Part shown: positions 37,111 through 45,478 of the stretch, one piece after another
Numbering within the stretch: position 1 is the first letter of the stretch
How the letters are laid out: each line of letters opens with the position of its first letter
NCBI GenBank assembly: GCA_963666415.2
Contig: CAXXPD010000003.1
Location: forward strand, 62,001-126,000
Origin: Bin87 sp963666415
GTDB taxonomy: Bacteria; Chloroflexota; Dehalococcoidia; Lucifugimonadales; UBA3495
DNA: 64,000 bases
Reading direction: 5' to 3'
Position numbers and translations under genes: made by a program
The notes under the pieces: generated by a model
Databases searched by the model: none
What the model was told of the DNA's origin: nothing
What the model saw: only the letters and a program-made list of their open reading frames with translations

Positions 37111-37353
37111 TCAGTCGTTCCCGCTGGCAGCCCGCCGGCGGCTCCACCACCCGATGGCGATTGCCGCGCCAATGGCGACTACGGACGTGCCCACCGTGAA
37201 CGGCAGCGTCATCATGATTATCAGCCGGCTGGCTTCCGGCCTGGCGCCCGCTACCGTGACGCCCAATATGGACTGGATTACCACCGCGAGGATCAGGACC
37301 GCCCATACGCCGGCGGTGGTCCAGACTGTTCTGAGCACGATGGAGTTCGACAT
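37111..37353 (-). CDS. Small two-helix membrane protein, first gene of the operon
   Basis: 80 residues: transmembrane segments TAGVWAVLILAVVIQSILGV and MMTLPFTVGTSVVAIGAAIA, ending in a basic tail RRRAASGND. The order membrane protein, possible winged-helix protein, lipoprotein, small basic protein suggests an envelope-linked unit, but no known operon matches. Confidence 0.6.
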   Translation of the reverse strand: MSNSIVLRTVWTTAGVWAVLILAVVIQSILGVTVAGARPEASRLIIMMTLPFTVGTSVVAIGAAIAIGWWSRRRAASGND

Positions 37354-37414
37354 GGCTGCACCTGCGCAAATCGGATCTGCTGATTGCTAGCAGATTATAC
37401 AGTTCGCCCACTCC

Positions 37415-37500
37415 TGATACACGACAATACGTCCTGCCGGCCGTTGCCTCAATGAAAAGGTTGCTTATAAGACTGATTGCCTGAAATAGAAGGTGATTGA
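37415..37500. repeat. IS21-type solo left end with R1 trace (copy d)
   Basis: TGATACACGACAATACGTCC at 37415 resembles the 52805 IS21 end and is followed by GTTGCCTCAATGAAAAGG, the R1 start. It is the most decayed copy. Confidence 0.4.
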
Positions 37501-37770
37501 CCGACCAACAGCAACCTGATATCTGTCACTTCACCGCGCTCCCAGGGTGGACGAATGTCCGTGTAAATCGCCAGCCTAATCACGTTGACAATTGACACTG
37601 ACGCAGTGATTACGACGAACAGGCGGGTAGAAAAACCGCGATGGAGATTACGGCGATGGTTCTGATTGTAACGATGACGCATCCTGCCGACTGAGGGCTT
37701 GATCCGGCAGGGTCAGGCACTTTTTACCAGGTGGTAACATCGTGCCCAACGGCGTTTCCGGTGATGGGAG
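37501..37770. other. Intergenic; a weak minus-strand frame with one membrane helix
   Basis: A 77-codon minus-strand frame (37449-37682) contains a hydrophobic stretch FVVITASVSIVNVIRLAIYT but has no ribosome site and overlaps the repeat. I do not call it a gene. Confidence 0.2.
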
Positions 37771-38169
37771 ATGATGATATCCCGGGCGTACATATTCCTG
37801 ACGATTGGACGCCAGCTGGCGAAGGCGGCGACGACGGCAGCCGATCACGTTCCGGATGGTACACCGGAGGAGCGATCTCAAATTGCCCATCACGTCGCGG
37901 CCATCTACCGGATTCTGAGAGCGGCGACAGTGCGACGCGGGGAGATTGGCGAATTCCCCATGCTGGGGCTGGGACCGGCCACTCCCAACGACAGCCAGAC
38001 CCAGCGTTTGGAGCGACTTCAAAACGGGACCCGCCAGTTCAGCCACACCTTTCGTCGGTACCGGCGACACCTGAATGGAGAGGAGCGGGAACAGGCGATG
38101 TCCCATATCAGGGTCCTGGCTCGGATCGTGTCCGAGATCGCTACGCGAACACGAGCGCAGCGTTGGTGA
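37771..38169 (+). CDS. Hypothetical helical protein
   Basis: 132 residues from ATG 37771 (a second ATG follows immediately; GGGAG directly upstream fits the second better). Almost all helical and basic: AYIFLTIGRQLAKAATTAAD, EERSQIAHHVAAIYRILRAA and GEEREQAMSHIRVLARIVSE. No motif recognised. Stands alone. Confidence 0.5.
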   Translation: MMISRAYIFLTIGRQLAKAATTAADHVPDGTPEERSQIAHHVAAIYRILRAATVRRGEIGEFPMLGLGPATPNDSQTQRLERLQNGTRQFSHTFRRYRRHLNGEEREQAMSHIRVLARIVSEIATRTRAQRW

Positions 38170-38529
38170 TGTGGATCACCGCATCCGATCACATCACGAT
38201 ATAGATCGCCATGAGCTGTCAGCCACATTTGCCTGGTCGATGACCGCCCTGGGGTTCCAATAGGCGACCTTCGCGGAACCTGCTGGCCAGCGACGACGGA
38301 CGTATGGTATGCAGCCGGCAGCGCAACCTGCCTGGTAAGTCCACCGCGGGCGGTCAGAAGTTCGTCCGCCGCACCCCCCACAGCGGTGAGAACATTCTAT
38401 GTATCCTGCCCTTGGGAACATAAGGGACAAGCGTGACCAGAATACGAGCAACTGGCCGCGGGTCGGGCGAGCAGCGGCAACCGTGGGGTACAATTGTCGC
38501 CGCCATTCCCCTTTCTGGAGCGTCCATCT
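38170..38529. other. Intergenic, no gene seen
   Basis: 360 bp upstream of the DUF5679 gene. No coding frame with a ribosome site. A CTGGAG ribosome-binding site for the next gene lies at its end. Confidence 0.3.
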
Positions 38530-38694
38530 ATGACCACCCCGTCCGAAGCCGTGGAGATTTACTGCGTCAAGTGCAAGGCCAAGACCTACTCCAGGGACAT
38601 CGAGGCCGTCACCATGAAGAACGGCCGCGCTGCCACCCGGTCCACCTGCGTGGAGTGCGGCACGAAGAAGTTCCGCATCGGCGTCCTGCCCTGA
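38530..38694 (+). CDS. DUF5679 zinc-ribbon protein
   Basis: 54 residues: a VEIYCVKCKAKTYSRDIEAV block with CxxC, a basic hairpin TMKNGRAATRSTC and a second CxxC in CVECGTKKFRIG. Layout and length are those of DUF5679, small ribbon proteins of Chloroflexota and phages. The role is probably nucleic-acid binding. It is 22 bp before the nurA-like gene, so the two are likely co-transcribed. Confidence 0.9.
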   Translation: MTTPSEAVEIYCVKCKAKTYSRDIEAVTMKNGRAATRSTCVECGTKKFRIGVLP

Positions 38695-38716
38695 CCGGCT
38701 CGCTCATCCCGGCATC

Positions 38717-39943
38717 ATGGCGCTTGACCTGGGCCTCACCACATATCAGCTGCTGTCCGCACTGGACGCCGTGGCCCCGAACATCCAGAGCCGCAGCCGG
38801 CGTCTGGACGACGCCATCGACCGGGCGCTCGCCGTGCCCGCCGGCGAGGCGGCCTTCCGCACCGCCGCGGTGGGACGCCGTCCCTACATCGCCGCCCGCA
38901 CTGGCCCCGCGGGCCTGCTGGGCAGCCGGCCGCCGCCCGAGGTTCCCCAGGACTGGACCGCGCTGTCCGTGGACGGCTCCCACATCGACGTGGACCGCCA
39001 CCTGCCCCTGCGCTGCCACCTCATCAACCTGGGCGGCTGCGCCATCACCTATGGTCAGAACCATGGCTGCCAACTGTTCTGCGAGCCGACCCTGGCCGTG
39101 GCGGACGAGGATTTGTACCTCCGTTCTGCCGACGGAGCGCGCGGCGAAACCCTGATCTCCGGCCCCCTGCTGGGCGCGCTGCGCACCGTGCGGGAGGTGC
39201 AGCGCCTGGCCGACGCCGTGGAGAACCTGCCCGACGACAAACCGGCGTTGGCCCTGCTGGACGGCACTCTCGCCTTCTGGGACCTGCAGCGGGGCAACTA
39301 TCCTCGCTACGTCGCCGACGTGCTCATCGCAGAACGCCTCCAGCCCGCCCTGGCCCGCCTGCGGGCTGCGTCCACCGACCGGCGTCCGGTGGCCGTGGCC
39401 GCCTACACGTCACGACCCCGCACCACCGAGGTCGCCGGCGCCGTCCGCCTCATGCTCTGCGAGCAGGAGGATGGCGACTGCAACCGTCTCTGCACCGCCC
39501 GTCATTCCGACCTGGCGTCCTGCGACAGCGCCGCCGGCTTCGACGACCGCGAGTTGTTCGAGCTTGTACTGGAACCGGGACACCGCTCACCCCTGTACCG
39601 GTCCAGCCACCTGGCGGCCCGCTTCGCCCTGGGATTGGCCACCGGCCAGGAGTGGAGCCACTTCTACTATCTCAACGGCGGGTCGGAGATCGCCCGGGTC
39701 GAGGTCCCCGACTGGCTGACCGAGGATCCGGAGCTTTTGGCCCTCAGCCACACCATGCTGGTCAAACAGTGCGAGCTGGGTATGGGCTATCCGGTGGCCA
39801 TCTCCGAGGCCCACGAGCAGGCCGTCATCAGCGGCCACGACCGGGAGGAGTTCCGCCGCCTGACCCTCATGCTCCTGGAACAGCGCGGCCTGCCCACTCC
39901 CGAATCCGCCAAGGTCACATCCAAGCGTAGGCCCTGGGTCTGA
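38717..39943 (+). CDS. nurA: NurA-domain nuclease
   Basis: 408 residues. The NurA core starts with TALSVDGSHIDVDRHLPLRC (catalytic Asp in DGSH) and continues with LALLDGTLAFWDLQ (second Asp block) and a C-terminal PVAISEAHEQAVISGHDREE His/Asp region. In archaea NurA is the 5'-3' nuclease working with HerA in double-strand-break end resection; bacterial homologues occur in Chloroflexota and Thermus. HerA is not in the window. The start ATG at 38717 is the first after the DUF5679 stop. Apparently intact. Confidence 0.88.
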   Translation: MALDLGLTTYQLLSALDAVAPNIQSRSRRLDDAIDRALAVPAGEAAFRTAAVGRRPYIAARTGPAGLLGSRPPPEVPQDWTALSVDGSHIDVDRHLPLRCHLINLGGCAITYGQNHGCQLFCEPTLAVADEDLYLRSADGARGETLISGPLLGALRTVREVQRLADAVENLPDDKPALALLDGTLAFWDLQRGNYPRYVADVLIAERLQPALARLRAASTDRRPVAVAAYTSRPRTTEVAGAVRLMLCEQEDGDCNRLCTARHSDLASCDSAAGFDDRELFELVLEPGHRSPLYRSSHLAARFALGLATGQEWSHFYYLNGGSEIARVEVPDWLTEDPELLALSHTMLVKQCELGMGYPVAISEAHEQAVISGHDREEFRRLTLMLLEQRGLPTPESAKVTSKRRPWV

Positions 39944-40061
39944 GACGATCGTCCCGTCAGGCCGGCCCCCTACGGTGGTCAGGTTTCGGCCTGGGCGGTC
40001 AGTCTCACCGGCGGCCACAATGCCGGAGGCAGCTACCATCGAATGCCGGGAAGATCACTCA

Positions 40062-40101
40062 TAAAAAGAGCCAAGCGCCGATGGAGGGTCGGCGCCTGGC
40101 T
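40062..40101 (-). terminator. Intrinsic terminator of the candidate RNA
   Basis: On the minus strand AGCCAGGCGCCGA pairs with TCGGCGCTTGGCT around a 7-nt loop and is followed by CTTTTTAT. Confidence 0.75.
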
Positions 40102-40365
40102 GGTGTTCGGTATCGGCTCGGCCATTCCCCGGCGGGAACCCCGAATGCCGTTGGCGGCCCGGTCGGCAACTCTGCCTGTCCTCAGGGCGGCTCTGATTGC
40201 GGGAAACGAATCAGACCGCGGCAGCGCCACCCACCGGGCCGACCATGTCACCCTGCCATCTATGGTTCAGCGTGATCAGCGAAACCACTTCCCACCTCCG
40301 GTGCTGACGGGCTTAGCGCCCCTCGGTTCGCAACGGGTGGAGTGTCCCTGCCACCCCAGCGTTCA
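40062..40365 (-). ncRNA. Candidate structured RNA of about 300 nt
   Basis: A good minus-strand promoter (40372-40400) and an intrinsic terminator (40062-40101) enclose a region with no convincing reading frame. Pairings visible on the minus strand are GGGTGG with CCACCC near the 5' end, a long-range CGGCCCGGT with ACCGGGCCG, and inside it TCTGATT with AATCAGA, plus GGCATTC with GAATGGCC. It lacks the signature sequences of RNase P RNA, tmRNA and SRP RNA, so the class is unknown. Confidence 0.5.
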
Positions 40366-40371
40366 CAATAT

Positions 40372-40400
40372 ATACTATAGTATCCGGCAATAACTGTCAA
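40372..40400 (-). promoter_or_regulatory. Sigma-70-type promoter of the candidate RNA
   Basis: TTGACA (40395-40400 on the minus strand), 17-bp spacer, TAGTAT (40372-40377). The target duplication of cargo element 1 begins 8 bp upstream of the -35 box. Confidence 0.65.
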
Positions 40401-40640
40401 TGACGGGCTTCTGCCGGTACTGATGCAGTTTGAAATGGGGTATCAGGGATTCCGATAATCCAAGATTGTTCTCATCTAGAGCCTACGTACAAATACCCGA
40501 CGCGCTGGTCCCAGGATCCACACTGCACAGCGCCACTTGCGCTCAACAAACCACGTCGGTACCCTCGTACTCCATGGCTATTCACTGACATCCAGACCGA
40601 CCGCGCCCTACGCGTACCAGCCAATAAATGGAGGATCACC

Positions 40641-40922
40641 TTGACACAAAACAAACCGGACGACACCGGCACCCTGACCGACGCGGCCACCATCTCGGAA
40701 CAAATACGAGAACACGAACTGCTCCGTCAAACATTCCGAGACGCCATCTCATCAGTCGGCGAGGAACACTACGAACAGTGGGCCGGCATGGGACCAGAAC
40801 AAGTCCTGGTCTTCGGCGAATCCCTCGACGTCGTCATAAACCGGCTCAAGCCCAATGGCAAAGACCACCGACCCACAGTGGTCGAATACCTGACCGCAGA
40901 GCCCCCGGTGCTAATACTGTGA
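40641..40922 (+). CDS. Small acidic protein, cargo gene 1
   Basis: 93 residues from TTG 40641, with GGAGG six bases upstream. Helical and acidic: SEQIREHELLRQTFRDAISS, EEHYEQWAGMGPEQVLVFGE and SLDVVINRLKPNGKDHRPTV. No family recognised. Its stop overlaps the GTG of the protease gene (GTGA), so the pair is translationally coupled and may form a two-component module. Confidence 0.7.
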   Translation: MTQNKPDDTGTLTDAATISEQIREHELLRQTFRDAISSVGEEHYEQWAGMGPEQVLVFGESLDVVINRLKPNGKDHRPTVVEYLTAEPPVLIL

Positions 40923-41347
40923 TTACCGCATACTTCGACAACGGCCGCCCCCACGTCAGCGCCCATATCGAAATACCCAGACTGAACATCACAGGAACCA
41001 TCCCACTACTCGTTGACACCGGCGCCGACAACACGTGCATACACCCTAAAGACGGCCCCGAATTGCTCATCCCTTATCAAAGCCTCAACCGGCCTACCAA
41101 CGTCAGGGGCATCGCAGGTACCTCCCAACGTTACCTTGAAGACGCCGTGATCAGCTTCCGAGACTCCTTGGGAACACCGGTATTCAGATACCGCGTCACG
41201 GTCCGAATCGGCAAACCCGACGACGTGGACCTGAGACTCCCGTCACTACTTGGACAGGACCTACTCAGAAACTGGAGAACCATCCACGAACCTGCCCTGC
41301 AACGGTTGGAGTTCATCCCCAGGACAGCCGACATCGTCCACGAGTAG
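40919..41347 (+). CDS. Retropepsin-like aspartic protease, cargo gene 2
   Basis: 142 residues from GTG 40919. The active-site motif LLVDTGADNTCIHP (DTGA, about residue 32), a flap-like GIAGTSQRYLEDAV and the C-terminal SLLGQDLLRNW block (hydrophobic-hydrophobic-G-x-D/N) are the three landmarks of clan AA, retropepsin-fold proteases. These act as homodimers, so one domain is enough. The substrate may be the partner protein encoded just upstream. It has no signal peptide. Confidence 0.8.
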   Translation: MITAYFDNGRPHVSAHIEIPRLNITGTIPLLVDTGADNTCIHPKDGPELLIPYQSLNRPTNVRGIAGTSQRYLEDAVISFRDSLGTPVFRYRVTVRIGKPDDVDLRLPSLLGQDLLRNWRTIHEPALQRLEFIPRTADIVHE

Positions 41348-41522
41348 CCCATCCGCCAGAGCCACACTCCCGCACGACCACAACACGAAACCCGTTCGTC
41401 CAAGAACAAGGGGAATTTGTCCACAAGACTTAGCCCACCATTATGGTTACCCTTGGCAGTCCAGACGAAAGACCTGAAATTATCGCATCGCGTGATACCC
41501 CATTTCAAATTGAGTCACCACC

Positions 41523-41713
41523 CTTCTGCCTCGCCATGTCCTGTCATTGGCTCCAGTCGATAGGATTGGGTCCAGCTCGTCCGCCAGAAACACAACGTGC
41601 CCCAGCGCATCGCCGCCCGACGGGTTGCCGGTGGTGTGCCAATAGATGGCATCGTACAGCGACCGCTCGTTGAGCAGGATGTCTGACGGCATAGCTTCGT
41701 TCCCTTGTTTCAC
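41523..41713 (-). pseudogene. YqeK-like HD-domain fragment
   Basis: Frame from GTG 41713: ILLNERSLYDAIYWHTTGNP then SGGDALGHVVFLADELDPI matches the C-terminal part of YqeK, a symmetrical Ap4A hydrolase, including the HTTG and ADxxDP motifs. The N-terminal HD residues are missing, and the 3' end is formed by cargo element 1, whose terminal repeat supplies the last codons and stop. Confidence 0.6.
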
Positions 41714-41716
41714 GTA

Positions 41717-41752
41717 AAAACACCGGAAGGGTGATTAATTCCGACCCTTCCG
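41717..41752 (-). terminator. Terminator of the YtxH gene
   Basis: Hairpin CCGGAAGGGT with ACCCTTCCGG and, on the minus strand, TGTTTTT right after it. Confidence 0.75.
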
Positions 41753-41766
41753 GCGACAAGTGGCGT

Positions 41767-41991
41767 CTAGCTTTCCGCTTCCACCACAGCTACGACTTCC
41801 GCACCGCTGCCTCGCGTACGCATGCGCTGCCAGTAGTCGCGACCACGGTCAACAGCCTGGTTGGCGGTGGTCTGCAACAAATCCCGCGCCTCCCGGCCGC
41901 TGCGGGGAGACAGCAACATCCCCACCCCCACGCCGATGCCGATGCCGATGCTGGCGGTCAGCACTATTAGATCACGTTGCGTTCGCTTCAT
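41767..41991 (-). CDS. YtxH-domain protein
   Basis: 74 residues from ATG 41989-41991, with AGGAGG six bases upstream. One N-terminal transmembrane helix LIVLTASIGIGIGVGVGMLL, then SPRSGREARDLLQTTANQAV and a short amphipathic helix: the standard YtxH layout (general-stress, membrane-associated, function unclear). Followed by a clear terminator; single gene. Confidence 0.85.
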   Translation of the reverse strand: MKRTQRDLIVLTASIGIGIGVGVGMLLSPRSGREARDLLQTTANQAVDRGRDYWQRMRTRGSGAEVVAVVEAES

Positions 41992-42033
41992 ATGGTACCT
42001 CCTGTAATTGATGCTCCATTCCCGCCGGGGCCG

Positions 42034-42435
42034 TGCAGCGGTAACCTGTACCGGCACCGCCGGCAGGTCGATGACCTCCCGGGTGCGCTGGGTCCAGCCC
42101 CCAGACCGGTGCGTCCCACCATCGGGACAGTTCTCTATCACATGCTCCACCCGCACGTGCTCCACCCGATGAGTGGGTGTCATGCGAGCGCGGGCGAAGC
42201 CATGGCGGCGCGGCTGGCGGGGTGGTTTGGGCTGGCAAGGTTTCCGGTTGGCTTTGGGCTTGAGGCCGGCATGCGGAGTGGGCCGCCCGGTTTCGCCGGA
42301 CCTTCCAGTTCGGCAATCCCCCGCTCCAACCGCTCAATCATCCGCTACAGCTCCAGAACGGTGGCCCGCAGCTGGACGATGATGGCGATGAGAGCATCGC
42401 GGTCGGCGGTGCTCACGTCGACTTCGGTTTCCATG
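42034..42435 (-). pseudogene. IS66-family transposase, N-terminal fragment
   Basis: Reads METEVDVSTADRDALIAIIV, an in-frame TAG, then MIERLERGIAELEGPAKPGG; a later frame gives MTPTHRVEHV and TREVIDLPAVPVQV. It is collinear with the IS66 gene at 30882, including the amber codon after LxL. The catalytic part is gone. Confidence 0.75.
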
Positions 42436-42593
42436 CCTTGTGTATGACACAACCACCGCCACCCGCGCCAGCGTCCGGAAACCCAGATTCGCCCAATTCA
42501 ACCCACCAACTCTGAACAGTTACTTCTGCCTCGGTTATGTCATATCATTGGCCTCAGTTTCACCTGGGAGACCGCTCCACCTGGGAGACTGCG

Positions 42594-43700
42594 ATGGGCC
42601 ATTGCCGATTTTGTGGACACGGCGCCGGTTGGTTCCGCAGCAGTCATCGTCAGTGCGCCGCAACTTACCGTCAGGGTTTGGCGCAGCTGGTTGACCTGGT
42701 GGTGGCGGCCTCCGGCCGGCCCGATTTCACCCAGCGGCGAATGCTGCACATTTTGGACGGACTGGCTCAGCAGTGCTACGTGCCAGCCGAATACCTGCCC
42801 GCAGTGCTGGCCGCCGGCTGGCATCTGTCCGACCTGAACCGAATGGTGGATGACGTGCTGACCCAGTCGGAAACGGCCCGGTTGCGGGAGTTCCGCGACG
42901 GCCATCATCCGGCGTCCGAGACCACCGATGACCCTGGGGCGTCGATTCTGGGGCAGGCGGCGCGCGCTGCCCTGGCGACGCGTCGGCGATCGCCACGGCT
43001 CGAGCGGGTGTCGAACCTTTTGCAACGCTCCGGCCTTTCCCATGAGGAAGGCCGCGCGTTGTTGCTGCCGGCCTGGGAGACCGCGGTGGCGCGTCAACTG
43101 GGTGATGTGGGCATCGACCTGGACCGGGAGGCCGCGCTGCTGTACTACGCCCGGCATTTCGACCTGGACGATGCCGAGCTGGACCATCACGGGATGCTGC
43201 GCCAGTTCGTTCAGGGTGCGGCCATTGCCGAAGCGGCGGCCGGTCTGGTGCCCCAGCGTATGAATTTCCCGCAAGGCGCGCCCGCGTCCGCACTGCTGCG
43301 GAGGTCGGAGCAGCTGGTGTGGCTCTTTGACGACGTGGAGTGCTGCCTGGGCCAGTTGCCTCCGGAGCCGTCGCCGACCATCACCGGCGTGGCGGCGCCG
43401 GGCCGGCATCTCCCCTATTACCGGCCCCAGTCGTTCGTGGATCGCCAGGCGCCGGAACAGGGCTGGGAATCCGTGGCACGGGGCCAATTGGCGGTGGCCA
43501 GCGAACACCTGCATTTCCGTGGACCGGGCCTCAGTATCCGGTTGGCCTACGGCTCGGTGGTGAATTGGGAGCCGTACCACGACGGCATCGGCGCCGCGCC
43601 GCGCGCCCAGCCCAACCGCCTGGTGGTTTTCCGCAACGGCGACGGCTGGTTCATCTACAACCTGACCCGCAACCTGGCGAGTAACCTAGCAGCCCCCTAG
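42594..43700 (+). CDS. Zinc-ribbon protein of unknown function
   Basis: 368 residues from ATG 42594 (GGGAG upstream; a longer frame from 42537 is open). An N-terminal ribbon CRFCGHGAGWFRSSHRQC starts the protein. The long helical middle includes LLQRSGLSHEEGRALLLPAW and DLDREAALLYYARHFDLDDA. The C-terminal beta-rich domain SEHLHFRGPGLSIRLAYGSV with NRLVVFRNGDGWFIYNLTRN resembles a PH-like fold. The stop TAG lies inside the CTAG target of the following IS701 element, so the gene is complete although the IS begins at its last base. Confidence 0.65.
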   Translation: MGHCRFCGHGAGWFRSSHRQCAATYRQGLAQLVDLVVAASGRPDFTQRRMLHILDGLAQQCYVPAEYLPAVLAAGWHLSDLNRMVDDVLTQSETARLREFRDGHHPASETTDDPGASILGQAARAALATRRRSPRLERVSNLLQRSGLSHEEGRALLLPAWETAVARQLGDVGIDLDREAALLYYARHFDLDDAELDHHGMLRQFVQGAAIAEAAAGLVPQRMNFPQGAPASALLRRSEQLVWLFDDVECCLGQLPPEPSPTITGVAAPGRHLPYYRPQSFVDRQAPEQGWESVARGQLAVASEHLHFRGPGLSIRLAYGSVVNWEPYHDGIGAAPRAQPNRLVVFRNGDGWFIYNLTRNLASNLAAP

Positions 43701-45161
43701 TATTACAACGACGGTTGGCATGGTAGGATGGTGGGGTAATGGGGAAGACTTGAGCAGGTGAGGCAGGGAAATGGATGCGGCGGCTTTCGAGCAGGTGGAC
43801 GGGGCCTTTCAGGATTTTCACGCTTACTTCGCTGCGCTGTTTGGTCGCCGGGAGGCGCGGGATCACAGTCGCCATTATCTGCAGGCCCTGCTGGTGCAGT
43901 CCGGGGAGCGGCGCAACGCCGAGAATCTGTCGGAGACGGTTCCGGCGTCAGCCCGGGTGATGCAGCGGTTTCTCGCCGAATCCCCTTGGGATGACGACGT
44001 GGTCATAGGACGCCTCCAAGAGTACTTGGGACCCCGGCTGGGGCACCCGGAGGCGGTGTGGGTGCTGGACGGCAGCGACTTCCCCAAGCAGGGCAGGAAG
44101 TCAGTGGGAGTGGCCCGGCAGTACTGCGGGAGCCTGGGCAAGGTGGCCAACTGCCAGGCTGGAATGTTCCTGGCCTACGTCAGCCCACTGGGGCGTGCCC
44201 TGGTGGACAAACGGCTTTATCTGCCGGAGAGCTGGACCTCGGACACCGACCGCTGTGCGGCGGCGGGGGTGCTGGAGGAGAGGCAGGGCTACCGGTCGAA
44301 AACCAAGTTGGCGTTGGAGATGCTGGCGCGGGCCTTGGAGCGGGGGCATCTGAAAGCCGGCTGGGTTGCCGGGGACGACGCCTTCGGGATGTCGCCGTCC
44401 TTCCGCGAGGGACTGGCGGCTCTGGGGATGCGCTACGTGCTGGACGTCCCCGGCGGCACCACGGTCTGGCCGCTGGAGCCAGCTTGGACCAGTCCGGAGT
44501 ATCAGGGGATCGGGCGTCCCCGCAAACCCAGGCTCAAGGGCGGGCAGCGGCGCACCATGGTGGAGCGCAGTGACGAATTGCCGGAGGAGGCCTGGCGGGA
44601 GATTACGGTGGCGGAGGGAAGCCAGGGTCCCCGCAGCTACCAGTTCAGCGCCCAGCGGGTGCGGTCGACCAGTAAGCGGAAGCCTGGCGAAATCCACTGG
44701 GCCGTCTACCGCCGGAACCGGGACGGCAGCGAGCCCCGCTACTACCTGTCCAACGCCCCGGAGGACACTTCCCTGGAGACCCTGGCCTACGTGGGAGGGT
44801 CGCGGTGGCGCATTGAAACCGAGTTCGAGACGGAAAAAAGCGATGTGGGGCTGGATGAGTACGAGACCCGCACCTGGGCGGGCTGGCATCATCACGTGGC
44901 CCTGTGCCTGCTGGGCGGAGCGTTTCTCCTGAGTCTGCAACAGGCTTGGGGGGAAAAAGATGCCCCAGATCACGAGACCGCAGGTCTACCGGGTGGTCAG
45001 GGAGATGCTGCCCCGGGAACGGTTCGGGCCGGCTGAGTTGATGCGGTGGCTGGAGCAGACCCAAGAATGCAACGAACGGGCCAGACGCTCTCATGCCAAG
45101 CGGCGCGCCGCCCTTCGCGCGTCCCCGCACATCCCTCCTTGAACAGTCGTTGTAATACTAG
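43697..45161 (+). mobile_element. IS701-family element
   Basis: 1465 bp including CTAG at both edges (43697-43700 and 45158-45161), the likely target duplication. Inverted repeats TATTACAACGAC are inside them. Confidence 0.88.
43771..45142 (+). pseudogene. IS701-family transposase with a late frame change
   Basis: The main frame (43771-45036) contains all catalytic blocks: WVLDGSDFPKQGRKSVGVAR with QYCGSLGKVANCQAG (first Asp), AGWVAGDDAFGMSPSFREGL (second Asp) and RWRIETEFETEKSDVGLDEY (Glu). At GGGGGGAAAAAG (44948-44959) the normal C-terminus MPQITRPQVYRVVREMLPRE with RRSHAKRRAAL continues one frame on (to 45142). A +1 or -2 shift is needed. Loss of only the short tail might leave activity, or the extra base may be an assembly error. 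Confidence 0.85.
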
Positions 45162-45478
45162 ACCGCGACCATGCTCGGCGCCAACCGCCCCCTGAGTCGC
45201 GCAACCGGTCGGATGGACCCATGACTACTGGCGAGAGCGGAGGGGATCGGTGACGGGCCTGACATGGACGGATGGCAACCGGCCAGCGTGGCGCTAGCGA
45301 CGCCGGACGCCGCATCTCGCCGCGCCGTCGTCGGTGGGCATTTTCCCAGTCCTCAACTGCCGACTCGACGCCCTCGGTTATCCCCGGTACAGAGCGTCGC
45401 TGAGTATGGATGCACCCTCAATCTACCCGGTAGCGTCATTACACCTAACACCTACCCGGTTCGTCGCCGACCCGGCAA
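45162..45478. other. Intergenic, no gene seen
   Basis: About 317 bp of high-GC sequence between the IS701 element and a hypothetical gene. Nothing recognised. Confidence 0.3.

Larger units (their letters stand above)
40416..41522 (+). mobile_element. Cargo element 1: transposase-less element with TIRs and 8-bp duplication
   Basis: 1107 bp. The left end GGTACTGATGCAGTTTGAAA and the inverted right end GGTGGTGACTCAATTTGAAA continue as matching sequence through ATGGGGTATCA to GATAAT (about 45 bp, imperfect). A perfect direct repeat CTTCTGCC lies at 40408-40415 and 41523-41530. The same ends bound 46062-47583. The only genes inside are the two-gene operon 40641-41347. The insertion hit a yqeK-like remnant. 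Confidence 0.85.

Noticed and set aside
36738..37383. Plus-strand frames of 150-190 codons
   Set aside because: Opposite a tightly spaced minus-strand operon with signal sequences and coupled starts; the plus frames are Pro/Arg/Ser-rich shadows.
40062..40365. RNase P RNA, tmRNA or SRP RNA
   Set aside because: None of their diagnostic conserved cores was found, despite some SRP-like text (GTCAGCACCGGAGG).
42540..43580. 346-codon minus-strand frame
   Set aside because: Shadow of the zinc-ribbon gene at 42594-43700, which has a ribosome site and a clear CxxC ribbon.
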